Source: Burkholderiaceae bacterium
GTDB taxonomy: Bacteria; Pseudomonadota; Gammaproteobacteria; Burkholderiales; Burkholderiaceae_C
NCBI GenBank assembly: GCA_025458585.1
Contig: JALOSD010000040.1
Span: forward strand, 5,665-16,193
Length of the DNA stretch: 10,529 nucleotides
Direction of reading: 5' to 3'
The translations under genes were made by a program, and so were the position numbers. Within the stretch, counting starts at the first letter, position 1. Every line of letters begins with the position of its first letter. Under the pieces are notes generated by a model. It was given only the letters and a program-made list of their open reading frames with translations, ran no database searches and had not been told where the DNA came from. Below are positions 1-6,010 of the stretch, piece after piece.

Positions 1-105
1 CGGCCGGTGTGCTTCGTCTCGTTCGGCACGCCAAGCGAGGTGCGCCGCCGCACCCGCCTGCCCGCCGACGCGTGGCTCGTCGACTGGCAGCCCCCCGGGC
101 GCTGA
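1..105 (+). CDS. C-terminal fragment, probable nitroreductase-family protein (partial)
   Basis: An open frame enters from the left edge and ends at a TGA at 103-105, leaving 34 residues. The tail reads VCFVSFGTPSEVRRR, then a short basic/proline stretch and a final VDWQPPGR. A hydrophobic strand followed by a GTP-type turn, then an Arg/Pro-rich stretch and an aromatic end, resembles the C-terminus of FMN-dependent nitroreductases of the YdjA kind, which use NAD(P)H to reduce nitro compounds or quinones. That assignment rests on one short motif and is tentative. The codon use is strongly G/C at third positions, like its neighbours, which supports real coding. The start and any active-site residues lie outside the window. 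No T-rich terminator follows the stop. Confidence 0.45.
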   Translation, partial: RPVCFVSFGTPSEVRRRTRLPADAWLVDWQPPGR

Positions 106-173
106 CCGGAGGCCGGCAGGCTTCGGCGAACACGGGCGGTGCCGCGCGCAGGTAGCGCCCGACGCGGCCTTCT

Positions 174-193
174 TGCACCAGGGTGCACCAGGG
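174..193. repeat. 10-bp perfect tandem duplication in an intergenic gap
   Basis: TGCACCAGGG occurs twice back to back (174-183 and 184-193). It lies in the 199-bp stretch between the left-edge gene and the LysE-type exporter. No gene could be assigned to that stretch with confidence, and no clear promoter was seen in it. On the - strand, an ATG at 291-293 opens a codon-biased frame whose reading changes at this duplication. Collapsing the two copies to one gives a continuous, protein-like reading toward position 106. The repeat could be a recent slippage mutation in a small gene, or chance in noncoding DNA. Confidence 0.6.
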
Positions 194-304
194 CGGCGCG
201 TGCTTCGAGCGGCACGTCGACGAGCGTCGCGATCCGGCGGCATTGCCGCGGGTTGAACCGATCCAAGGGACCAGCGTGCCGCGACGCTGGCATGCTGCGC
301 GCCG

Positions 305-958
305 ATGTCCGCCACCGTGCCCGCTCTCGCGGCGGCCACCCAGGGCTTCGCGCTCGGGGGGTCGCTCATCGTCGCCATCGGCGCCCAGAACGCCTTCGTG
401 CTGCGCCAGGGCCTGCGGCGCGAGCACGTGCTGCCGGTCGTGGTCTTCTGCGTCGTCGCGGACGCTGCGCTGATGCTGGCGGGCGTCGCGGGCCTGGCGA
501 CCGTGCTCGGCCACCGCCCGGAGCTGGCGCGCGCGCTGACCCTCGGTGGCGCCTTGTTCCTGTCCGTCTACGGGCTGCGGGCGCTGTGGCGCGCGCGGCG
601 TCCCGGCAGCCTGGACGTCGCCGACGACGGACGGGCCGTCACGCTCGGCGCCGCGATGGCGCAGTGCGCCGCCTTCACGCTGCTCAATCCGCACGTCTAT
701 CTCGACACCGTGCTGCTGGTGGGCAGCCTCGGCGCGCGGCTGGGCGAGATGCGCTGGTGGTTCGCCGCCGGCGCCGCGGCGGCCAGTGGCGTGTGGTTCG
801 CGTCGCTCGGCTTCGGTGCGCGCCCGCTCGCGCCGTGGTTCGCACGGCGGCGTGCCTGGCAGTTGCTCGACGCGCTGATCGGCGTCGTGATGCTCGCGCT
901 GGCGGCGTCGCTCGTCAGCGGGGCGGTCGGTGGCGGGGTTGCGCGCGCCGCCGGCTGA
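305..958 (+). CDS. LysE/ArgO-family amino-acid exporter
   Basis: A 217-residue inner-membrane protein of the LysE superfamily, which exports basic amino acids such as arginine or lysine using the proton gradient. The N-terminal helix carries the family signature AIGAQNAFVLRQG (residues 24-36). A second conserved signature, LNPHVYLDTV (127-136), comes at the start of the C-terminal half. Hydrophobic segments lie near residues 10-30, 42-68, 76-93, 115-141, 150-171 and 188-208, with a basic/acidic loop around 95-112, matching the family's size and six-segment layout. The ATG at 305 places the signature at the usual distance from the N-terminus, though no good Shine-Dalgarno precedes it. No divergent LysR-type regulator (ArgP/LysG) was found beside it, although such a partner is common. 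The substrate cannot be read from sequence. The stop is one base from the stop of the opposing acuI gene. Confidence 0.88.
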   Translation: MSATVPALAAATQGFALGGSLIVAIGAQNAFVLRQGLRREHVLPVVVFCVVADAALMLAGVAGLATVLGHRPELARALTLGGALFLSVYGLRALWRARRPGSLDVADDGRAVTLGAAMAQCAAFTLLNPHVYLDTVLLVGSLGARLGEMRWWFAAGAAAASGVWFASLGFGARPLAPWFARRRAWQLLDALIGVVMLALAASLVSGAVGGGVARAAG

Positions 959-959
959 C

Positions 960-1940
960 TCAGCCGATGCGCACGACGACGCGCCCGCGCACCTGGCCGC
1001 TCATCAGCCGCTGCGCGGCGTCGATCGCGCCGTCGAGGCCGGCTTCGCTCGTCATCGCCTCGAGCAGCGCCGGATCGAGGTCGCGCGCGAGGCGCTCCCA
1101 GGCCTGGCGGCGCAGCGGCATCGGCGCCATCACGCTGTCGACGCCGGCCAGCGTGACGCTGCGCAGGATGAACGGCGCGACGGTGCCCGGCAGGTCCATG
1201 CCCTGCGCGAGGCCGCAGGCGGCGACGACGCCGCCGTAGCGCGTCTGGGCGAGCGCATTGACGAGCGTGTGCGAGCCCACGGCGTCGACGACGGCGGCCC
1301 AGCGCTCCTTCTGCAGCGGCTTGCCGGGCGCGGCGAGTTCGGCGCGGTCGATCACCGCGGCGGCACCGAGCTGCTTCAGGTAGTCGGCCTCGGCGGCCTT
1401 GCCCGTGGCCGCGGTGACGCGCCAGCCCAGCCGCGCGAGCAGCGCGGTGGCCACGCTGCCGACGCCGCCCGTGGCGCCGGTGACGAGCACGTCGCCGGCG
1501 TCGGGGCGCACGCCGTGGCGCTCCAGCGCGAGCACGCACAGCATCGCGGTGTAGCCGGCGGTGCCGATCGCCATCGCCTGCCGCGGCGTGAAGGCCGCCG
1601 GCAGCGGCACGAGCCAGTCGCCCTTCAGCCGCGCGCGTTCGGCGAGGCAGCCCCAGTGCGTCTCGCCCACGCCCCAGCCGTTGAGCACGGCGCGGTCGCC
1701 GGGCTTCCAGTCGGGGTGGGTGCTCTCGAGCACGGTGCCGGCGCCGTCGATGCCCGGCACCATCGGCCACTGGCGCACGACGGGGCCACGGTTCGTGATC
1801 GCGAGGCCGTCCTTGAAGTTGATCGTCGAGTACTCGACGCGCAGCAGCACGTCGGCCGCCGGCAGGCGTGCCTCGTCGAGTTCGGTCAGCGCGGCGCTGA
1901 AGCCGGCGTCGGACTTGTCGAGCAGCAGGGCCTTGAACAT
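960..1940 (-). CDS. acuI: Acryloyl-CoA reductase / YhdH-type MDR oxidoreductase
   Basis: A 326-residue zinc-free medium-chain dehydrogenase/reductase of the AcuI/YhdH group. Family members reduce acryloyl-CoA to propionyl-CoA with NADPH, which detoxifies acrylate and serves C3 assimilation. The N-terminal GroES-like domain contains STINFKDGLA (38-47) and PMVPGIDGAGTV (59-70). GWGVGETHWG (88-97) follows, a stretch typical of this group. The Rossmann domain begins with VTGATGGVGSVA (153-164), the NADPH-binding glycine motif. PFILRSVTLAGVDSVM near residue 260 is also highly characteristic. Length equals that of E. coli YhdH as I recall it. The start is set by AAGGAG seven bases upstream of the ATG. 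The gene converges with the exporter and diverges from the NlpC/P60 lipoprotein gene. No dddL- or acuK-like partners are in view, so general acrylate detoxification is the safer role. Confidence 0.9.
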   Translation of the reverse strand: MFKALLLDKSDAGFSAALTELDEARLPAADVLLRVEYSTINFKDGLAITNRGPVVRQWPMVPGIDGAGTVLESTHPDWKPGDRAVLNGWGVGETHWGCLAERARLKGDWLVPLPAAFTPRQAMAIGTAGYTAMLCVLALERHGVRPDAGDVLVTGATGGVGSVATALLARLGWRVTAATGKAAEADYLKQLGAAAVIDRAELAAPGKPLQKERWAAVVDAVGSHTLVNALAQTRYGGVVAACGLAQGMDLPGTVAPFILRSVTLAGVDSVMAPMPLRRQAWERLARDLDPALLEAMTSEAGLDGAIDAAQRLMSGQVRGRVVVRIG

Positions 1941-2017
1941 CGGGACTCCTTCGTCGGGGCGCGAGGCGCCACTTCAATGAACGTGCGCAAGTCGTTGAAT
2001 CGACGAGACAATGACCC

Positions 2018-2045
2018 TTGCGGCACGAGCGGCAGCTGCTATTCT
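2018..2045 (+). promoter_or_regulatory. Candidate sigma70 promoter of the NlpC/P60 gene (leaderless type)
   Basis: TTGCGG (2018-2023) and TATTCT (2040-2045) are separated by 16 bases. Transcription would be expected to begin about 6-8 bases after the -10 box, essentially at the ATG at 2052. No Shine-Dalgarno sequence is present before that ATG. The message may therefore be leaderless. This is an inference from spacing only. Confidence 0.4.
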
Positions 2046-2051
2046 GCCGCG

Positions 2052-2603
2052 ATGCGCTGGAATGCCGTGCTGCTCGCCGCGGGGGCGCTCGTGCTCGTCG
2101 GCTGCGCGTCGACACCGAGGCCGGCCGCGCCGCCGATGCCCGCAGGCGCCGCGGCCGCGTCGCCGGTGGCCACCGACGTCGTGCTCGCCGCGCTCGCTTT
2201 CCTCGACCGCCCCTACGTGCGCGGCGGCACCGGCGACGCCGCGATGCAGGGCGGCTTCGACTGCAGCGGCTTCACGCGCCACGTCTATGCGGCGGCCGCA
2301 GGCCTGCAGCTGCCGCGCCGCGCCGAGGAGCAGGCGCGTGCGCCCGGCTGGACCAGCGTCGGCCGCGAGGCGCTGCAGCCGGGGGACCTCGTGTTCTTCG
2401 ACACGCTGAGCCGTCCCTTTTCGCACGTGGGCTTGTACCTCGGCGACGGGCGGTTCGTCCATGCGCCGCGCGTCGGCGCCCAGGTGCGCGTCGAGAGCAT
2501 GCAGCTCGACTACTGGGCGCGCCGCTTCGACGGCGCACGCCGTGCGCCGGCCACGCCACCGCCGCAGGCGCGGGCGCAGCTTCCGGGCGCAGTCCGGCCC
2601 TGA
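2052..2603 (+). CDS. NlpC/P60-family lipoprotein, putative cell-wall endopeptidase
   Basis: A 183-residue secreted lipoprotein with a C-terminal NlpC/P60 domain, a cysteine-peptidase fold that cleaves peptide cross-links or stems in peptidoglycan. The signal peptide is residues 1-17, with lipobox LVGC and lipidated Cys18. Residue 19 is Ala rather than Asp, which favours outer-membrane anchoring. A Pro/Ala-rich linker (22-40) follows. The domain shows the catalytic cysteine in GGFDCSGF (Cys71), the conserved LQPGDLVFF (108-116), the catalytic histidine in SHVGLYLG (His125) and the third polar residue in FVHAP (His137). All expected residues are present. A basic Pro/Ala tail ends the protein. 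The size fits small Spr/NlpC-type hydrolases. The ATG is chosen because it begins the signal peptide. The frame is open further upstream but has no protein-like content. The moaA gene follows after 37 bases and probably has its own promoter. Confidence 0.9.
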   Translation: MRWNAVLLAAGALVLVGCASTPRPAAPPMPAGAAAASPVATDVVLAALAFLDRPYVRGGTGDAAMQGGFDCSGFTRHVYAAAAGLQLPRRAEEQARAPGWTSVGREALQPGDLVFFDTLSRPFSHVGLYLGDGRFVHAPRVGAQVRVESMQLDYWARRFDGARRAPATPPPQARAQLPGAVRP

Positions 2604-2613
2604 TCACGGCCGG
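2594..2613 (+). other. Hairpin across the end of the lipoprotein gene
   Basis: CCGGCC (2594-2599) and GGCCGG (2608-2613) form a perfect 6-bp stem with an 8-base loop containing the TGA stop. No T tract follows, so it is not a standard intrinsic terminator. It may weaken read-through into moaA or be a chance product of high GC. Confidence 0.3.
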
Positions 2614-2628
2614 GCGGCGCCGCGGCGG

Positions 2629-2634
2629 CACAAT
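2629..2634 (+). promoter_or_regulatory. Candidate -10 box of the moaA operon
   Basis: CACAAT lies six bases before the moaA ATG at 2641, in otherwise G/C-only DNA. No convincing -35 box is visible at 16-18 bases upstream and no Shine-Dalgarno is present. As with the upstream lipoprotein gene, this spacing would put the transcript start at or very near the start codon. No molybdenum-cofactor (moco) riboswitch can fit in the 37-base gap. Confidence 0.3.
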
Positions 2635-2640
2635 GGCCGC

Positions 2641-3765
2641 ATGGCCGAACGGACGATCCCGATTGCCGACATGCGCCATGTCGCCGAGGTGCCGCAGGTG
2701 CCCGAGCGCACCGCGCCGCCGTCGGGTCTGCTCGCCGACCGCCTCGGGCGGCCCCTGCGCGACCTGCGCATCTCGGTGACCGACCGCTGCAACTTCCGCT
2801 GCAGCTACTGCATGCCGAAGGAGGTCTTCGACGGTTCGTACCAGTTCCTGCCGCACGCGTCGCTGCTGACGTTCGAGGAACTCGCCCGCCTGGCGCGCGT
2901 ATTCGTCGCCCACGGCGTGCAGAAGATCCGCCTGACGGGCGGCGAGCCGCTGCTGCGCAAGCACGTCGAGCGTCTGGTCGAGATGCTGGCCGAGCTGCGC
3001 ACCGTCGACGGCCGCGCGCTCGACCTGACGCTGACGACGAATGCCACGCTGCTGGCCAAGAAGGCGCGGGCGCTGAAGGACGCCGGCCTGCAGCGCGTCA
3101 CCGTGAGCCTGGACGCGCTCGACGACGCCGTGTTCCGCCGCATGAACGACGTCGACTTCCCGGTCGCCGAGGTGCTCGCCGGCCTCGATGCCGCGATCGA
3201 CGCCGGCCTCGGCCCGATCAAGGTCAACATGGTCGTCAAGCGCGGCACGAACGACCACGAGATCGTGCCGATGGCGCGCCACTTCCGCGAGCACTATGGC
3301 GGCGGCGTCGTGCTTCGCTTCATCGAGTTCATGGACGTCGGCAACTCGAACGGCTGGCGCATGGACCACGTGCTGCCGTCGGCGCAGGTGCTCGAGCGGC
3401 TCGACGCCGTGTTCCCGCTCGAGCCGCTCGAGCCCACCGCACCCGGCGAGACGGCCGAGCGTTGGCGCTACCGCGACGGGCGCGGCGAGATCGGCCTGAT
3501 CAGCAGCGTCACGCAAGCGTTCTGCCGCGACTGCAACCGCGCGCGGCTGTCGACCGAGGGCAAGCTCTACCTGTGCCTGTTCGCCTCGCGCGGCCACGAC
3601 CTGCGCGCGCTGCTGCGCGGCGGCGCGAGCGACGAGCAGATCGCCGGCGCGATCGGGCTGATCTGGGCCGATCGCGACGACCGCTACTCCGAGCTGCGCG
3701 GCAGCGGCCAGGCGCCCGTCGCCAGCGGCGAGCGCAAGGTCGAGATGCACTACATCGGAGGGTGA
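2641..3765 (+). CDS. moaA: GTP 3',8-cyclase, molybdenum cofactor biosynthesis protein A
   Basis: A 374-residue radical-SAM enzyme that, with MoaC, converts GTP to cyclic pyranopterin monophosphate, the first step of molybdenum-cofactor synthesis in the cytoplasm. The N-terminal iron-sulfur site is CNFRCSYC (Cys50, Cys54, Cys57) and the SAM-binding LTGGEPLL starts at residue 98. LTLTTNAT and VSLDALDD follow, as in all MoaA proteins. The second 4Fe-4S cluster, which binds GTP, has Cys295, Cys298 and Cys312 (FCRDCNRARLS, then LYLC). The protein ends in Gly-Gly, the conserved tail needed for activity. The ATG at 2641 gives an N-terminus about 30-40 residues longer than many homologues. The open frame extends further upstream, but that part overlaps the lipoprotein gene and looks non-coding. 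First gene of a moaA-orf-mobA-moeA operon. moaC, moaD and moaE are not in the window. Confidence 0.96.
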   Translation: MAERTIPIADMRHVAEVPQVPERTAPPSGLLADRLGRPLRDLRISVTDRCNFRCSYCMPKEVFDGSYQFLPHASLLTFEELARLARVFVAHGVQKIRLTGGEPLLRKHVERLVEMLAELRTVDGRALDLTLTTNATLLAKKARALKDAGLQRVTVSLDALDDAVFRRMNDVDFPVAEVLAGLDAAIDAGLGPIKVNMVVKRGTNDHEIVPMARHFREHYGGGVVLRFIEFMDVGNSNGWRMDHVLPSAQVLERLDAVFPLEPLEPTAPGETAERWRYRDGRGEIGLISSVTQAFCRDCNRARLSTEGKLYLCLFASRGHDLRALLRGGASDEQIAGAIGLIWADRDDRYSELRGSGQAPVASGERKVEMHYIGG

Positions 3766-3767
3766 GC

Positions 3768-4076
3768 ATGGCGTCGACGATCTTCTGGCTCACCGCCGCC
3801 GTTCGCCGGCGCCTGCTGATCGCCACCGCCGCGAGCTTCGCCGTGCCTTGGCTCGTCGGCGAGTTCGTCAAGCAGTTCTACCAGGCCGGGCTGCACGGCG
3901 ACGCCGTGCGCGCGCAGCTGTTGATCGACTTCATCGTCATCGGCGCGATCGTGTTCTCGCTGACGATGGTGCTGACGGTGGCGCTCGGCGCGTGGATCCA
4001 TGGCGTGATGAAGGGCCCGCGCCACGACGGCGACCCGTTTCCCGCGGGCGCGAAGGACTGCCTGCACGATGATTGA
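3768..4076 (+). CDS. Small two-helix membrane protein of unknown function in the Moco operon
   Basis: A 102-residue protein I do not recognise. It has two strongly hydrophobic segments, about residues 14-31 and 51-76, separated by an amphipathic loop with a few charges (GEFVKQFYQAGLHGDAVR). A short hydrophilic tail (about 82-102) contains one Cys and ends in Asp-Asp. Arg13-Arg15 before the first helix suggest an N-in orientation, with both ends in the cytoplasm. A Shine-Dalgarno GGAGGGTGA lies in the last codons and stop of moaA, and the ATG is two bases after that stop. Its own end overlaps the mobA start by 8 bases. This tight packing and normal G/C third-position bias argue that it is real and translated with the Moco genes. 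A role in molybdate or Moco handling at the membrane is possible but rests on position only. Confidence 0.85.
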   Translation: MASTIFWLTAAVRRRLLIATAASFAVPWLVGEFVKQFYQAGLHGDAVRAQLLIDFIVIGAIVFSLTMVLTVALGAWIHGVMKGPRHDGDPFPAGAKDCLHDD

Positions 4077-4668
4077 TGCGGGCGAGATCACCGGCGTGGT
4101 GCTCGCCGGCGGCCGCGGCAGCCGCATGGGCGGCGTCGACAAGGGCCTGCAGGCGCACCGCGGCGTGCCGCTCGCGTTGCACGCGCTGCTGCGCCTGCAG
4201 CCGCAGGTCGGCGGCGTGATGATCAACGCCAACCGCAACCTCGGCGTCTACGAGTCGTTCGGCGTGCCGGTGTGGCCCGACGCGCGGTCCGACTTCGCCG
4301 GCCCGCTCGCCGGCTTCCTGGCCGGGCTCGAGCAGTGCCCGACGCCGTGGCTGGTCACCGTGCCGTGCGACACGCCCGACTTCCCGCCCGACCTCGTGCG
4401 CCGCCTCGCCGACGCCGCCGAGCAGGCCGGCGCCGAGATCGCGCTGCCGACCGTGCGCGAGGCCGACGGCCGCTGGCGCACGCAGCCGGTGTTCTGCCTG
4501 CTGCGCACGGTGCTGCTCGACAGCCTGCTGCGCTTCACGCAGGCCGGCGGGCGCAAGATCGACGCCTGGACGGCGCAGCACCGCACGGTCGAGGTGCCGT
4601 TCGCCGACGCCGCCGCCTTCTTCAACGCCAACACGTCGGCCGAGTTGCAGCAACTCCAGGGCCTCTGA
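4069..4668 (+). CDS. mobA: Molybdenum cofactor guanylyltransferase
   Basis: A 199-residue cytoplasmic enzyme that attaches GMP from GTP to Mo-molybdopterin, giving the MGD cofactor used by DMSO-reductase-family enzymes. The nucleotide-binding start is VVLAGGRGSRMGGVDKG (about 10-26), with the invariant GG, Arg and DKG. INANRN (52-57), DFAGPLAG (75-82) and VPCDTPDFP (98-106) are also MobA signatures; the Asp of PCD binds magnesium. Length is normal. The ATG overlaps the end of the preceding membrane-protein gene (ATGATTGA arrangement), so coupling of translation is likely. A weak GAAGGA lies about 11 bases upstream. The presence of mobA means the organism makes the bis-guanine form of the cofactor, for enzymes such as nitrate, DMSO or TMAO reductase or formate dehydrogenase. 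Confidence 0.95.
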   Translation: MIDAGEITGVVLAGGRGSRMGGVDKGLQAHRGVPLALHALLRLQPQVGGVMINANRNLGVYESFGVPVWPDARSDFAGPLAGFLAGLEQCPTPWLVTVPCDTPDFPPDLVRRLADAAEQAGAEIALPTVREADGRWRTQPVFCLLRTVLLDSLLRFTQAGGRKIDAWTAQHRTVEVPFADAAAFFNANTSAELQQLQGL

Positions 4669-4675
4669 CCTCCCG

Positions 4676-5959
4676 ATGACCACGCCGAGCCTCGAACAGA
4701 TCGCGTCCTGCGTCGCCGGCTACGACCCGAACGCGCTGCCGGTGGCGCAGGCGCAGGCGTTCATCGCCCGCCTCGTGCCGCGAGTCGAGGCCGTCGAGAG
4801 CGTCGCGCTGCGCGCCGCGCTCGGGCGCGTGCTGGCGCGCGACGTCGTGTCGCCGATCGACGTGCCGGCGCACGACAACTCGGCGATGGACGGCTATGCG
4901 CTGTGTGGCTCCGATCTCGCCGCCGATGGCGCGGCGACGCTCGTCGTCGCCGGCACCGGGCTCGCCGGCGCGCAGTTCGCGGGCCCTGTCGCGCCGGGTC
5001 ACTGCGTGCGCATCATGACCGGCGCCGTGATGCCGGCCGGGCTCGACACCGTCGTGCCGCAGGAGTTCACGACGCTCGACGGCGACCGCGTGACGATCCC
5101 CGCCGGCGTCGTGCACACCGGCGACAACCGGCGCCTGAAGGGCGAGGACCTCGCGCGTGGCGAGGCGGCGCTGGCCGCCGGGCGGCGGCTGACGCCGGCC
5201 GACCTCGGCCTGCTCGCGTCACTCGGGCGCGCCGAGGTGCCGGTGTGGCGGCGGCTGCGGGTGGCGTTCTTCTCCACCGGCGACGAGCTGCGCTCGGTGG
5301 GCGAGAGCCTCGACCCCGGCTGCGTCTACGACAGCAACCGCTACACGATCTGGGGCATGCTGCAGCGGCTGGGCATCGACGTGATCGACATGGGCGTCGT
5401 GCGCGACGAGCCGGCCGCGCTCGAGGCGGCGTTCCGCACCGCGGCGGCGAGTGCCGACGCCGTGATCACGTCGGGTGGCGTCAGCGTCGGTGAAGCCGAC
5501 CACACGAAACGCATCATGAAGCAGCTCGGCGACGTGCTGTTCTGGAGGATCGCGATGCGCCCCGGCCGGCCGATGGCGATCGGGCGCATCGCCGACGGCA
5601 CGAAGCAGGCGATCCTGTTCGGCCTGCCGGGCAACCCGGTGGCGGTGATGGTGACGTTCTACGCCTTCGTGCGCGACGCGCTGCTGCAGATGATGGGCGC
5701 GGCGCCGCAGCCGCTGCCGCTGCTGCGCGCCGCGAGCGTCGCGCCGCTGCGCAAGAAGCCCGGGCGCACCGAGTACCAGCGCGGCGTCGTCAGCCCGGCG
5801 CCGGGGGGCGGCTGGCAGGTCGAGATCACTGGCAGCCAGGGCAGCGGCATCCTGCGCAGCATGAGCGTGGCCAACGGCCTCGTCGTGCTGCACCACGAGC
5901 AGGGCAGCGTCGCAGCGGGCGAACTCGTCGACGTGATTCCGTTCGAGGGTCTGACCTGA
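4676..5959 (+). CDS. moeA: Molybdopterin molybdotransferase
   Basis: A 427-residue protein that inserts molybdate into adenylylated molybdopterin to form active Moco. Domains follow the MoeA order: an N-terminal region with DNSAMDGYAL (67-76, the molybdate-site Asp), then a beta-rich insert with GHCVRIMTGA and the DTVVPQE motif. Next comes the MoaB/MogA-like domain with FFSTGDEL, YDSNRY, SGGVSVGEADHTK (from residue 266) and MRPGRPM, followed by GLPGNPVA (316-323). A C-terminal barrel with KKPGRTEYQRG and SGILRSMSVANGL ends the protein. All key motifs are intact. The start lies seven bases after mobA and lacks a clear Shine-Dalgarno, so translational coupling is likely. It is the last gene of the operon and converges with pucC, 51 bases away. 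Length is slightly above the roughly 410 residues of E. coli MoeA, mainly at the N-terminus. Confidence 0.96.
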   Translation: MTTPSLEQIASCVAGYDPNALPVAQAQAFIARLVPRVEAVESVALRAALGRVLARDVVSPIDVPAHDNSAMDGYALCGSDLAADGAATLVVAGTGLAGAQFAGPVAPGHCVRIMTGAVMPAGLDTVVPQEFTTLDGDRVTIPAGVVHTGDNRRLKGEDLARGEAALAAGRRLTPADLGLLASLGRAEVPVWRRLRVAFFSTGDELRSVGESLDPGCVYDSNRYTIWGMLQRLGIDVIDMGVVRDEPAALEAAFRTAAASADAVITSGGVSVGEADHTKRIMKQLGDVLFWRIAMRPGRPMAIGRIADGTKQAILFGLPGNPVAVMVTFYAFVRDALLQMMGAAPQPLPLLRAASVAPLRKKPGRTEYQRGVVSPAPGGGWQVEITGSQGSGILRSMSVANGLVVLHHEQGSVAAGELVDVIPFEGLT

Positions 5960-5983
5960 GCTGACCGGCGCCAGCCGCGCCGG

Positions 5984-6001
5984 GCGCGCGACGGCGCGCG
6001 C
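5984..6001. terminator. GC hairpin between convergent moeA and pucC
   Basis: GCGCGCG (5984-5990) and CGCGCGC (5995-6001) form a perfect 7-bp stem with an ACGG loop, in the 51-base gap between the moeA stop and the pucC stop. Position favours a shared terminator for both genes. There is no T tract on either side (a run of seven G follows on the + strand), so intrinsic termination would be poor. It may instead stabilise 3' ends or be a chance GC-rich palindrome. Confidence 0.35.
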
Positions 6002-6010
6002 GGGGGGGCG

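Noticed and set aside
1991..2004. Partial inverted repeat GTCG-N6-CGAC between acuI and the lipoprotein gene as a regulator site
   Set aside because: Only four bases pair on each side, which is expected by chance in this composition, and no regulator gene is adjacent.
697..2115. Long - strand open frame over the exporter and acuI
   Set aside because: It lies in another frame of acuI and antisense to the exporter. The acuI frame has the full family sequence and a proper ribosome site.
2272..3750. Long - strand open frame (492 codons) across the lipoprotein gene and moaA
   Set aside because: It is the antisense of moaA, which has all family motifs. High GC leaves opposite frames free of stops, and the translation is Arg/Ala/His-rich without motifs.
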